This document shows, in pieces, positions 37,921 to 45,060 of a DNA stretch of 64,000 nt. The first letter of the stretch is position 1, and the number at the start of each line of letters is the position of its first letter. The position numbers were made by a program, and so were the translations under genes. Below the pieces are notes generated by a model. That model worked only from the letters and a program-made list of their open reading frames with translations, did not search any database and was not told the DNA's origin. Origin of the DNA: Labedella gwakjiensis (GTDB lineage: Bacteria; Actinomycetota; Actinomycetes; Actinomycetales; Microbacteriaceae); assembly GCF_003014675.1 (NCBI RefSeq), contig NZ_PYAU01000001.1, positions 620,001 through 684,000 of the forward strand, written 5' to 3'.

Positions 37921-38187
37921 TCAGGGGTTCCGGTACAGCATGTCGTGATTGCAGTTGTTGCGTAGAACGATCGTGCCCTTGTCCCAATGGAACGTGATGC
38001 GATTGGCCTTATCGATATAGGCCTCCCAGACGCCGTCGACGCCTTTCATCTTGTGCGTTTGGAGACCTGGATGGCGGGGGTTCTCGACGAGCCGCAAGAT
38101 GCATTCGTCGATGGCCGATCGCATCTCTTCGGTCTTCTTCTTGTACCGCCGCTTGAAGTTCGCAGGCACCCGGTATGGGTGACTCAC
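37921..38187 (-). CDS. RelE/HigB-superfamily mRNA interferase-type toxin
   Basis: 88 residues: basic N-terminal helices (PANFKRRYKKKTEEMRSAID), then the beta-sheet core NPRHPGLQTHKMKGVDGVWE, AYIDKANRITFHW and a C-terminal VLRNNCNHDMLYR. This is the RelE/ParE toxin fold layout; the basic and His residues would form the ribosome or RNA contact surface. Its ATG overlaps the stop of the upstream gene (ATGA), the usual order of antitoxin then toxin. Confidence 0.75.
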   Translation of the reverse strand: MSHPYRVPANFKRRYKKKTEEMRSAIDECILRLVENPRHPGLQTHKMKGVDGVWEAYIDKANRITFHWDKGTIVLRNNCNHDMLYRNP

Positions 38188-38543
38188 TCGTCCTCGTGTA
38201 GCCAGTCGAGGACGGCATCTGCGGAGTCGAACTCCTCGAACTCGCCGGTCTCCAGTTCGTGGAGCGCGCGAGCCTCTTCGCTTTGCCAGTCCTCGGTCCA
38301 GTAGTAATCCTGAGGAAGTCCGATACCTGCGGACGTGCCGATCCCGGCGCTTTGGACGTTGATGGCGAGCCGCGGCGCAGCAGAAGAGGCGGATATGGAT
38401 TCGGTAAGGAGGTCGTCCGATGAATATCCGCGTGCCACAAGGCGCATGGGCTCCGCCACAACCGTGGCGGCCATTGGCGGCGTGGCGACGAGGAGGAACG
38501 AGACGGTGAGACCGATACGTGGGTCAGTCTTCGGCGGCGCCAT
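38184..38543 (-). CDS. probable antitoxin with unusual N-terminus
   Basis: 119 residues, coupled to the toxin. The C-terminal 45 residues (DYYWTEDWQSEEARALHELE … SADAVLDWLHEDE) match toxin-neutralising tails of AbrB/RelB-type antitoxins. The N-terminal 70 residues are hydrophobic/Ala-Ser-rich and show no swapped-hairpin or ribbon-helix-helix motif, so the DNA-binding part may be altered or missing. The start at 38543 has a very strong site (GGGGGAGGACAACG) and overlaps the preceding gene by 20 bp. Confidence 0.6.
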   Translation of the reverse strand: MAPPKTDPRIGLTVSFLLVATPPMAATVVAEPMRLVARGYSSDDLLTESISASSAAPRLAINVQSAGIGTSAGIGLPQDYYWTEDWQSEEARALHELETGEFEEFDSADAVLDWLHEDE

Positions 38544-38850
38544 CGTTGTCCTCCCCCAGGGTCCTGTTCAGCAGACGCTGCAGCTCGCGCAGACGTCCGG
38601 CGGTGAGAAAAAAGTGCCCGACGGGCACGACGGGCAGGACCGTCGACTCCATGACATCGCGAACCTTCTCGGCATCAGGGTCAATGATGATGGGCGGCGA
38701 GACGTGTCCGAATGTGAGGAAGAACCCGTCGGGGTTGCCTGTTTCGCTGTCAGGCGCGCCCTGGATCGCCATCTGGTTCACGGGTACCGGAACCGACGAC
38801 GGATCATTCGCCCACTGGATGTGCAGCTGGGCGGAGAGAAGTTCTGCCAT
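38524..38850 (-). CDS. small beta-rich island protein, distantly DUF3467-like
   Basis: 108 residues (AELLSAQLHIQWANDPSS …; GFFLTFGHVSPPIII; VPVGHFFLTAGRLRELQRLL). The order of a strand-rich body followed by VPVGHFFLTxxRLRELxxLL recalls DUF3467-type small proteins, but the match is from memory and loose. It overlaps the antitoxin gene by 20 bp and is probably co-translated, which suggests a three-gene unit. Confidence 0.5.
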   Translation of the reverse strand: MAELLSAQLHIQWANDPSSVPVPVNQMAIQGAPDSETGNPDGFFLTFGHVSPPIIIDPDAEKVRDVMESTVLPVVPVGHFFLTAGRLRELQRLLNRTLGEDNDGAAED

Positions 38851-38862
38851 ATTTCGAGTATG

Positions 38863-39207
38863 TCAGACCGAATCGGGGGTAGGGACCCCCATATCCAGGG
38901 CTGCTCGCATCCCTGCTGCGGCTTTGTACGCCCCGAACGCGTCTTGACCCTGCACCACGGTGTCGGGCACGGTCACGTCGTAGAGCACAGCGGCGTTTGC
39001 CTCGTGCAGCGTCCAGTAGTAGCCGATGAGACGTCGCTCTTCCGGCACGATCGACCATGTGATGACTCGGTACTGCTCGATCGTCGGCCCGCCGTCCATA
39101 GGTGTTCGGCGAACGAGACGGATCTCAGCCTTTGGGAGTACGGGGTCGTTGCGCATGCAGACCCACATGCGTCGTTCGACGCGGATGGGCTTGGGGAGGC
39201 CGGACAC
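38863..39207 (-). CDS. island hypothetical protein, 114 residues
   Basis: GTG start at 39207 after GAGAGGAG. A mixed alpha/beta sequence (RVERRMWVCMRNDPVLPKAEIRLVRR; TWSIVPEERRLIGYYWTLHEANAAV; QDAFGAYKAAAGMRAALDMG). No family recognised. 12 bp upstream of the next gene, so likely co-transcribed with the toxin-antitoxin unit. Confidence 0.55.
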   Translation of the reverse strand: MSGLPKPIRVERRMWVCMRNDPVLPKAEIRLVRRTPMDGGPTIEQYRVITWSIVPEERRLIGYYWTLHEANAAVLYDVTVPDTVVQGQDAFGAYKAAAGMRAALDMGVPTPDSV

Positions 39208-39279
39208 TGTGCTCCTCTCTCGGGGAGCGCGCCGGCCCGCGCAGCAGCAGCCTAGAACTCAGCCACCGACATCCGACAG

Positions 39280-39861
39280 TCAGTCGTCGAGGTCGGATAG
39301 CTCATCGCTGAGCTCGAGCTCCCACACCGTGTCGAGACCGTCGTCAGGGTGATACGACCAGGACACCTCGATGGAACCCCAGTCGGTGTCCCATTCATCC
39401 GTCTGGCGCCCGTCCAGCGCCCGGGTGCTCTCCATCAGCGAGCGCGTAGCCGAGGACCCTCCCACCTCGTCCAGCACACAGAACACCTCATCGATTGTCG
39501 CGGCCTGGATCGATTCGAGGAACGCGAGCGACGAGTTGTCGATGGTCATCGTCTGCCCCTCGTCGGTGATGCTGACGCCGTCTTGAGCAGTGAGGCCGCA
39601 TGCGTCCTTCGCGTCGCGGAACGTGTCGAGTGCTGCATCTCGCTCCGCGACGAGAGCGGCCGCTCGCTTCTCCTTCGCTTCCGCCTCTGCCTGCGCCGCA
39701 GATGAGGCAACTACAGCAGCGGTGATTCCGCCCAGGAGAACGACGCCCGCTGCGATGCTGCCGACGATGATCGCTGTTCGCCTCCGGTTCGGAGGTGCGG
39801 GCAGTGAACCGGTTGCACCTGACGTTTCGGGCGACGGCGACGGCGTTTCGGGTTCGGTCAT
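39280..39861 (-). CDS. island single-pass membrane protein with coiled coil
   Basis: 193 residues: Pro/Ser/Glu-rich cytoplasmic N-terminus, RRR stop sequence, membrane helix (about 28-52, AIIVGSIAAGVVLLGGITAAVV), a charged coiled coil (AEAEAKEKRAAALVAERDAALD) and an outer domain with two cysteines. Similar-looking proteins are common in actinomycete prophages and islands. Function unknown. Confidence 0.6.
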   Translation of the reverse strand: MTEPETPSPSPETSGATGSLPAPPNRRRTAIIVGSIAAGVVLLGGITAAVVASSAAQAEAEAKEKRAAALVAERDAALDTFRDAKDACGLTAQDGVSITDEGQTMTIDNSSLAFLESIQAATIDEVFCVLDEVGGSSATRSLMESTRALDGRQTDEWDTDWGSIEVSWSYHPDDGLDTVWELELSDELSDLDD

Positions 39862-40036
39862 GGACGGTTCCTCTGTTCGGGTCGCCCGAGCATAGCGAGA
39901 GGATGCCGAGCACGTAGCTCCCCAGAGCGAGGGGCGCGAGCTGCCCGCGTAGGGTGGACGGCGTCGGGCAGGGTCGGCCTAAATGAGCCGTGGCCTCCCT
40001 GCAGGACCTGTCTGGCACGGCCGAATCCACCTTCTC

Positions 40037-40065
40037 TGCGGGGAAAGTGCGGGGTTAGTGCGGGG
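40037..40065. repeat. three direct repeats TGCGGGG, 11-bp period, next to the attachment site
   Basis: TGCGGGG at 40037, 40048 and 40059 with AAAG and TTAG between them, 57 bp inside the right attachment site. Helically phased repeats in this position look like arm-type binding sites for a tyrosine integrase. Confidence 0.45.
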
Positions 40066-40094
40066 TCGGGCCTGATCCACTGGCATCGAGGCAC

Positions 40095-40119
40095 AAAAAA
40101 ACCCCGGCTGACCGGGGCT
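40095..40119 (-). terminator. terminator of tRNA-Met within the island end
   Basis: CCCCGG (40102-40107) pairs with CCGGGG (40112-40117) around CTGA; on the minus strand it is followed by seven T (complement of AAAAAAA 40095-40101), a classical intrinsic terminator. Confidence 0.85.
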
Positions 40120-40121
40120 TC

Positions 40122-40157
40122 TTGTAGCAGGAGCGGGGCTCGAACCCGCGACCTCAC
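40122..40157. repeat. island attachment site, tRNA copy
   Basis: 36 bp identical to 35274-35309, comprising the 3' part of the tRNA-Met gene plus three flanking bases. Confidence 0.85.
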
Positions 40158-40198
40158 GATTATGAGTCGTGCGCTCTTACCAGCTGAGCTACCCTGCC
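40125..40198 (-). tRNA. tRNA-Met (CAT anticodon, elongator type)
   Basis: Full cloverleaf on the minus strand: acceptor GGCAGGG, D arm AGCTCAGCTGGTAAGAGC, anticodon loop CTCATAA in an ACGA/TCGT stem, T arm GCGGGTTCGAACCCCGC and 3' TCCTGCT plus A. The 1-72 G-U pair is also seen in other actinomycete elongator tRNA-Met genes. CCA is not encoded. It is the integration target of the island. Confidence 0.93.
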
Positions 40199-40225
40199 GC
40201 ATGTCTCCGCGTCCGCGGAACTGCG

Positions 40226-40297
<72 letters not shown>

Positions 40298-40357
40298 GTG
40301 ACCACCGGAATGGCACCAGTCGAGGATAGCATCCGCGCGCGGCCCGATCGAACCACC

Positions 40358-41974
40358 TCATGCACGACCGTCGTGGACCACCACACCGCCGACGAGGGTG
40401 GTCCGGACGGGCACCGAACCGAGGGCGGTCGGGTGGACCGACGCGGGGTCGATGTCCCACACCACGAGGTCCGCGACCGCTCCCACGCGCAGCACACCGC
40501 GGTCGGGATCGCCGAGGGCGAGCGCCGCCGAGCGCGTGTACGCGACGAGGGCCTCCTCGACGGAGACGCGCTGCTCCGGCTCGAACACCACGCCGTCGCC
40601 GGAGGGACCCGGCGCCGTGCGACCGCACGCCCACGCGAGCCCCACACGGGGATCGAACGCAGCCACGGGCCAGTCCGAGCCGAACACCGTCGGCACGCCG
40701 GCCTCGAGCACGTCGCGGGCCCGGAACCCCGTCGCCGCACGTTCGGCGCCGAGCCGCGTCGCCCAGGAGTCGGTGAGGTCCTCGTGCCGCCACTGCATGT
40801 GGAGCGGCTGCATCGACGCGACGATTCCGGTCCCCCGCAGGTGCTCCACGTCGCCGTCCGCGAGGATCTCGAGGTGCTCGATGCGCCGCGGACGTTCGGG
40901 CACCGCCGGGGGCAGCTCGGCGTACGCGTCGATCACGGCCGACACGGCCCGGTCGCCCACGGCATGGGTGGCGAGCTGCAGCCCCGCCTCGTCGTAGCGG
41001 CGGACGACGTCGCGATAACGATTCCAGTCCGGCCAGAACCCGGCGCGACCCGCCCCGCACGTGTCCGGCTCGCGGAGCCAGGCCGTCCCCGTGTCGATGA
41101 CGCCGTCGCTGAACAGCTTGATGCCGGCGACGCGCCAACTGCGTCCGGAGCGCTGCGCGGCGGCGACGCGGGCCTCGACGGCCGCGTCATCGTCCTCCGG
41201 GCGGTGCCAGAGGAAGACGTCGAGCCGGAAGCCGAGCTCGCCCGTCTCCTCCATGCGCTCGAGCACGTCGAGGAGTCGCTCGGAACCGTCCATGACGGCG
41301 CAGCCCGTGAGCCCCACGGCGGAGAAGCCCGCGAACGTCGCTCGGAGCATCTCGCACTCCTCGTCGAGCGTCGGCGCCGGGGCAGCGTCGACGACGAGGT
41401 CGTATGCCGTCGGCTCGCGCAGCTCACCCGTGGGCACCCCATCGGTGTCGACGACGATCGACGACGCGTCCCCGAACTCGCGCGGACCGTCGATGCCGGC
41501 AGCGGCGAGCGCAGCCGACGACGCGAGGGCCGTGTGGAGGTCGTAGAACATGAGGAGGACGGGGTGCCCGCCGGCCGCCTCGTCGAGGATCGAACGGTGC
41601 GGCTCAGCGCCCCCGAAGGCGACGTAGTCGAGGTTCCAGCCCCTCACCCACTCCCCCTCGCCGAGGCGCGCAGCCTCAGCGGCCACGGCCTCGCGGACGC
41701 CGTCGAGGGACGAGACGCCCTCGAGGTCGATGCCGGCTGCGAGACGTGCACCCCACAGCGGGTGCAGGTGCGAGTCGATGAGACCGGGCGTCACCGCGGC
41801 CCCGCCCAGGTCGACGGTCAGCGTTCCGGGCGCGGTCGCCCCGAGCACGTCGGCGGTCCGGCCGACGGCGGCGACGCGGCCGCCGACGATGGCGACGGCC
41901 TCAGCGATCGGGTTCTCGGGGTCCGAGGTGCGGACGATTCCGGAGTGGAAGGTCACATCGGTCGGAACGTTCAC
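40358..41974 (-). CDS. YtcJ/NfdA-type metal-dependent amidohydrolase
   Basis: 538 residues, amidohydrolase superfamily (TIM barrel flanked by a small beta domain). Metal-ligand motifs: DSHLHPLW near residue 70, the Lys segment AGIKLFSDGVID, HAVGDRAVS, RRIEHLEIL and GSDWPVAAFDPR. Relatives hydrolyse N-substituted formamides, other amides or cyclic imides. GTG 41974 overlaps the TGA of the deacetylase-like gene (GTGA); an alternative GTG is 6 bp earlier at 41980. Last gene of a four-gene coupled operon. Confidence 0.85.
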   Translation of the reverse strand: MNVPTDVTFHSGIVRTSDPENPIAEAVAIVGGRVAAVGRTADVLGATAPGTLTVDLGGAAVTPGLIDSHLHPLWGARLAAGIDLEGVSSLDGVREAVAAEAARLGEGEWVRGWNLDYVAFGGAEPHRSILDEAAGGHPVLLMFYDLHTALASSAALAAAGIDGPREFGDASSIVVDTDGVPTGELREPTAYDLVVDAAPAPTLDEECEMLRATFAGFSAVGLTGCAVMDGSERLLDVLERMEETGELGFRLDVFLWHRPEDDDAAVEARVAAAQRSGRSWRVAGIKLFSDGVIDTGTAWLREPDTCGAGRAGFWPDWNRYRDVVRRYDEAGLQLATHAVGDRAVSAVIDAYAELPPAVPERPRRIEHLEILADGDVEHLRGTGIVASMQPLHMQWRHEDLTDSWATRLGAERAATGFRARDVLEAGVPTVFGSDWPVAAFDPRVGLAWACGRTAPGPSGDGVVFEPEQRVSVEEALVAYTRSAALALGDPDRGVLRVGAVADLVVWDIDPASVHPTALGSVPVRTTLVGGVVVHDGRA

Positions 41975-43095
41975 TGCCACCGTCCACTCAGTCGATCGGC
42001 CAGCTCCTCCGCCGCCCGGATGACGTCATCCTGCCACGGCTTCAGCGGGTGGACGGGCGAGTCGTCGAAGCTCGGACCGAACGGGTCCTCGACCCCCGTC
42101 GAGAACCCCGACATCGCCTCGAGGACGGCGAGACCGCAATAGGGCACGTGCACGGGCGAGTAGCCGCCCTCGTGCGAGAACACGATCCGGCCGCCGCACA
42201 CGTCTTCGGCGAGGGCGACGAGCGCCGCGGCGACGGCCCGGAAACCGCCCGACGTGACGCTCATACCCCCGAGCGGGTCGAGCGCGCCCGGATCGAAGCC
42301 GCTCGAGACGAGGATGAGATCGGGCCGGAAGGCTCGGGCGGCTGGACCGGCGACGCGCTCGATCGCCGCAAGATAGGCGCCGTTCCCGCTGCCGGCGGGC
42401 AGCGGGATGTTGAGCGTCGTCCCCTCTGCGCCGGGACCGCCGGTCTCGTCGAGCTCGCCCCCGACGGTCGGGAAGAGCTGCTGCTGGTGGATCGAGAGGG
42501 CGAGCACGTCGGGGTCGTCCCAGAAGATCTGCTGGGCGCCGTTTCCGTGGTGCACGTCGTAGTCGACGATCATCACCCGCTCCACCCCGAAGGCCGCACG
42601 GGCCTCCTCGATGGCGATGCCCACGTTCGACAGCAGGCAGTACCCCATCCCCATCTCCCGCCGCGCATGGTGGCCGGGGGGACGGACGAGCGCGTACGCG
42701 TTGTCGACCTCGCCGCGCAGCACCGCAGCGGTCGCGGCGATCGTCCCCCCGGCGGCGAGGAGCGCGATCTCCCACGACCCGGGTCCGTATGGGGTGAAGC
42801 CGTCGCCCGCATCACCGCCGGCTCCGGCGCTCCCGGCCTTGAGGCGTTCGACGTGGTCCGGCGTGTGCACGCGGAGGACCTGCTCGTCCGTCGCCCGAGT
42901 GGCCCGGATGCGCGTCAGGTGGTCGAGCAGACCGGAGACCTCGACGAGTCCGGCCAGGCGGGACTTCGACTCGGGGCTCTCGAACGTCTGGAAGGGCTGC
43001 ACCGTGGGGCCGGACGGGACGATACCCGCGTGGGTGCCGGTGTCGTGCCACGCGTACTGCTCGTGCCAGACGTAACCGGTGCGTCTCGTCGTCAT
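41971..43095 (-). CDS. histone deacetylase / acetylpolyamine amidohydrolase family enzyme
   Basis: 374 residues with the zinc deacetylase signature: tandem His in RPPGHHARREMGMGYC, zinc ligands in MIVDYDVHHGNGAQQIF, DP segment SSGFDPGALDPLGG, and a late FSHEGGYSP. Prokaryotic members remove acyl groups from polyamines or other small amines, or from AcsA-type proteins. Coupled by ATGA to the symporter upstream and by GTGA to the amidohydrolase downstream, which favours a small imported N-acyl amine as substrate. Confidence 0.87.
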   Translation of the reverse strand: MTTRRTGYVWHEQYAWHDTGTHAGIVPSGPTVQPFQTFESPESKSRLAGLVEVSGLLDHLTRIRATRATDEQVLRVHTPDHVERLKAGSAGAGGDAGDGFTPYGPGSWEIALLAAGGTIAATAAVLRGEVDNAYALVRPPGHHARREMGMGYCLLSNVGIAIEEARAAFGVERVMIVDYDVHHGNGAQQIFWDDPDVLALSIHQQQLFPTVGGELDETGGPGAEGTTLNIPLPAGSGNGAYLAAIERVAGPAARAFRPDLILVSSGFDPGALDPLGGMSVTSGGFRAVAAALVALAEDVCGGRIVFSHEGGYSPVHVPYCGLAVLEAMSGFSTGVEDPFGPSFDDSPVHPLKPWQDDVIRAAEELADRLSGRWQ

Positions 43096-44624
43096 CGAGC
43101 CGTCTCCTCGAGGGCGGGATCGGCCGACTGGGCGACCTGGTCGTGGTCGGGGGCCGCGAGCGTGTCGAAGAGGCGGTCGACTCGTGCCCTCTCGGCGGCG
43201 GAGGCCGGCGCGAGGAACGCGAAGCCCACGTAGACGAGCGCGTTGACGATGAGCGCGGCGACACCCGACGTCATTCCCCCGAGGGCCGGTATCGAGAGCG
43301 GGAAGAAGAACTGCAGCACGCCGGCCGTGACGAATCCGGCGATCATCGCCGCCGCCGCACCGGTCGCCGTTCCCCGTCGCCAGAAGATGCCGAAGAACAG
43401 CGTCGGAGCGAGTTGCACGATGCCCTGGTACGAGATCTGGGCGAGCTGGACGAGCCCCGCGGAGCTCGTCGCGGTGCTGAGCGCGAAGATCGCGGCGACG
43501 ATCGCGAGCACGGCCACCGAGATCTGGCCGACGCGCGGGTTCTCCACGCGGGAGCCGCGGGCGACGCCCACGATGTCGTTGGCCGCCTGGGTGCCGAGGG
43601 CCTGCAGGTTGGCACCCACGTTGCCCATCGTGCCCGCGAGGACGCAGAGCCCCGCGAGCGTGAGCACGACAGGTCCGCCGATGCTCGCCACGATGAACCA
43701 CACGGCGTCCGGCGCCTCCGAGACGCCCGGGTAGGTGGAGGCGGCGATCGCGAAGAGCGAGACGGCGCTGCCGAAGACGAGGATGATGGGGGCGGCCTGC
43801 ACGGCCGAGCGCTTGATCGTCGCGGTCCCGTTCGAGGTGAAGAGCCGCACGAAGATGTCCGGCCAGCTCCACGCCCCGAGAGCGCCCGTCAGCACGAGCG
43901 AGAAGAAGTAGAGCCCGCCGACCGCGCTGTCCGGTCCGGGGATGGTCGTGAAGGCCGGGTCGATCCGGTCGAAGCCGTGTCCGTTCCCCAGGAGCCACAC
44001 GAGCAGGCCGAACGCGATGAGCGTTCCGATCCCGTAGGCGACGATTCCCTGCACCATGTCGCTGATGACGATGCCGCGGGCTCCCAGGCGGACGGTCCAG
44101 ATCTGTCGCACGACGATCACGAAGATGCCGATGAAGACGGCGACGGTCGCGGGGACGACGCCGAACGACAGGTAGCTGAACACGTAGGTGAGCGACTGCA
44201 TGCCGAGGACGAGCCACGGGAACGACGCGACGATGCCGATCACGGCCGCGATCACCCGCACGGGCTTCGAGCCGTAGCGCAGCCCGAGGAGATCGGCCTG
44301 GGTGCGCAGGTCGAAGCGCTTGCCCCAACGGTGCACGGGCTTCGCGAGGAAGAACATCAGCACGACCGCGAGCAGCGAATACGGCACGAAGTAGAACCCG
44401 GCGACACCGGCCGAGGCGGCATAGCCCGCGAACGCGATGAAGATCGTGCCGGGGAGCCACGTGTTGATGAAGGCCATCGTGGAGTAGAACGGGCCGAACG
44501 AGCGCCCGGCCGTGGCGTAGTCGCTGAACCCCGTCGCGGAGCGCTTGCTGCGCTCGAGAACGAGGACGATGACCGCGAAGAAGACGACGACGCCGCCGTA
44601 ACCGATCCAGATCTCCACGATCAC
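43092..44624 (-). CDS. sodium:solute symporter (SSS family)
   Basis: 510 residues with about 13 membrane helices. SSS-type features: DYATAGRSFGPFYSTMAFINTWLPGTIF in the first helices (core AGRSFGPFYSTMA), GLRYGSKPVRV, and LAGTMGNVGANLQALGTQAANDI with the sodium-site segment. The GTG at 44624 overlaps the end of the DUF3311 gene (GTGA). The substrate is unknown; coupling to two amide-cleaving enzymes suggests an N-acylated amine or related nitrogen compound. Confidence 0.88.
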   Translation of the reverse strand: MIVEIWIGYGGVVVFFAVIVLVLERSKRSATGFSDYATAGRSFGPFYSTMAFINTWLPGTIFIAFAGYAASAGVAGFYFVPYSLLAVVLMFFLAKPVHRWGKRFDLRTQADLLGLRYGSKPVRVIAAVIGIVASFPWLVLGMQSLTYVFSYLSFGVVPATVAVFIGIFVIVVRQIWTVRLGARGIVISDMVQGIVAYGIGTLIAFGLLVWLLGNGHGFDRIDPAFTTIPGPDSAVGGLYFFSLVLTGALGAWSWPDIFVRLFTSNGTATIKRSAVQAAPIILVFGSAVSLFAIAASTYPGVSEAPDAVWFIVASIGGPVVLTLAGLCVLAGTMGNVGANLQALGTQAANDIVGVARGSRVENPRVGQISVAVLAIVAAIFALSTATSSAGLVQLAQISYQGIVQLAPTLFFGIFWRRGTATGAAAAMIAGFVTAGVLQFFFPLSIPALGGMTSGVAALIVNALVYVGFAFLAPASAAERARVDRLFDTLAAPDHDQVAQSADPALEETAR

Positions 44625-44854
44625 TCCCCCTTCTCGGGGTCGATCGCGGTGAACAGGACGAGCGTCGCGGTGACGAAGACGCCGGATCCGATGAAGTAGC
44701 CGATCGAGCCGGCCGCGTCGCCGGGCTGGAGCGCCCAATGGATGGGCGGCAGGAGGAGCAGGACGAAGTCGACGGCCGCGACGACCGCGATCACCGCCGA
44801 CCGTCTCCGGGCTGCCACGGAGGTGGCGGCCGAGCGGGGGGCTGGGCTGGTCAT
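44621..44854 (-). CDS. DUF3311 family small membrane protein
   Basis: 77 residues, two membrane helices (VIAVVAAVDFVLLLLPPIHWAL and GYFIGSGVFVTATLVLFTAI), the known plan of DUF3311 proteins, which are typically encoded directly before SSS symporters and are presumed small subunits of them. The ATG at 44854 has GAAAGG upstream. First gene of the operon. Confidence 0.85.
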   Translation of the reverse strand: MTSPAPRSAATSVAARRRSAVIAVVAAVDFVLLLLPPIHWALQPGDAAGSIGYFIGSGVFVTATLVLFTAIDPEKGE

Positions 44855-44906
44855 GTCGGGAGCCTTTCGAGCGGGGAGGTGCGCTGACAGAGGTGGAACC
44901 GAACCT

Positions 44907-44960
44907 GCCGGAACGTTCCGGCTTGGAGTAGAGCATCGACCTCCCCGCACCCCCTGTCAA
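44907..44960 (-). promoter_or_regulatory. promoter and LacI-type palindromic operator of the symporter operon
   Basis: Consensus -35 TTGACA (minus strand, 44960-44955) followed at about 17 bases by a weak GATGCT; just downstream is the perfect 16-bp palindrome GCCGGAACGTTCCGGC (44907-44922) with a central CG, the form of LacI-family operators. Its position after the -10 region suits repression by roadblock. The divergent LacI gene starts 139 bp away. Confidence 0.65.
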
Positions 44961-45048
44961 GACCTGATCGCCATATACGTGTCCCGCAACGAGAAGATCG
45001 AGCGAGTGGAGCCCGGCCGTGAGCGCACCGCGCGGGCGGTCGCATGAC

Positions 45049-45054
45049 TAGCAT
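45049..45054 (+). promoter_or_regulatory. -10 box of a leaderless promoter (lacI-type gene)
   Basis: TAGCAT, six bases, then ATG at 45061. Confidence 0.55.
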
Positions 45055-45060
45055 GAGCAC

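Larger units (their letters stand above)
35274..40157. mobile_element. tRNA-Met-integrated genomic island, about 4.85 kb
   Basis: Bounded by two identical 36-bp sequences (35274-35309 and 40122-40157) equal to the T-arm and acceptor end of tRNA-Met. The intact tRNA gene is at the right end; the left copy lacks the anticodon and D arms. The distance between copies is 4,848 bp. The interior is visibly less GC-rich in its intergenic parts and carries orphan accessory genes (AbiJ-like protein, toxin/antitoxin, unknown membrane proteins). No integrase or excisionase was found, so it is either a remnant or depends on an enzyme from elsewhere. Confidence 0.82.

Noticed and set aside
43143-44699. 518-codon plus-strand frame over the symporter gene
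   Set aside because: Charged, low-complexity shadow of a membrane protein read on the other strand; no ribosome site.
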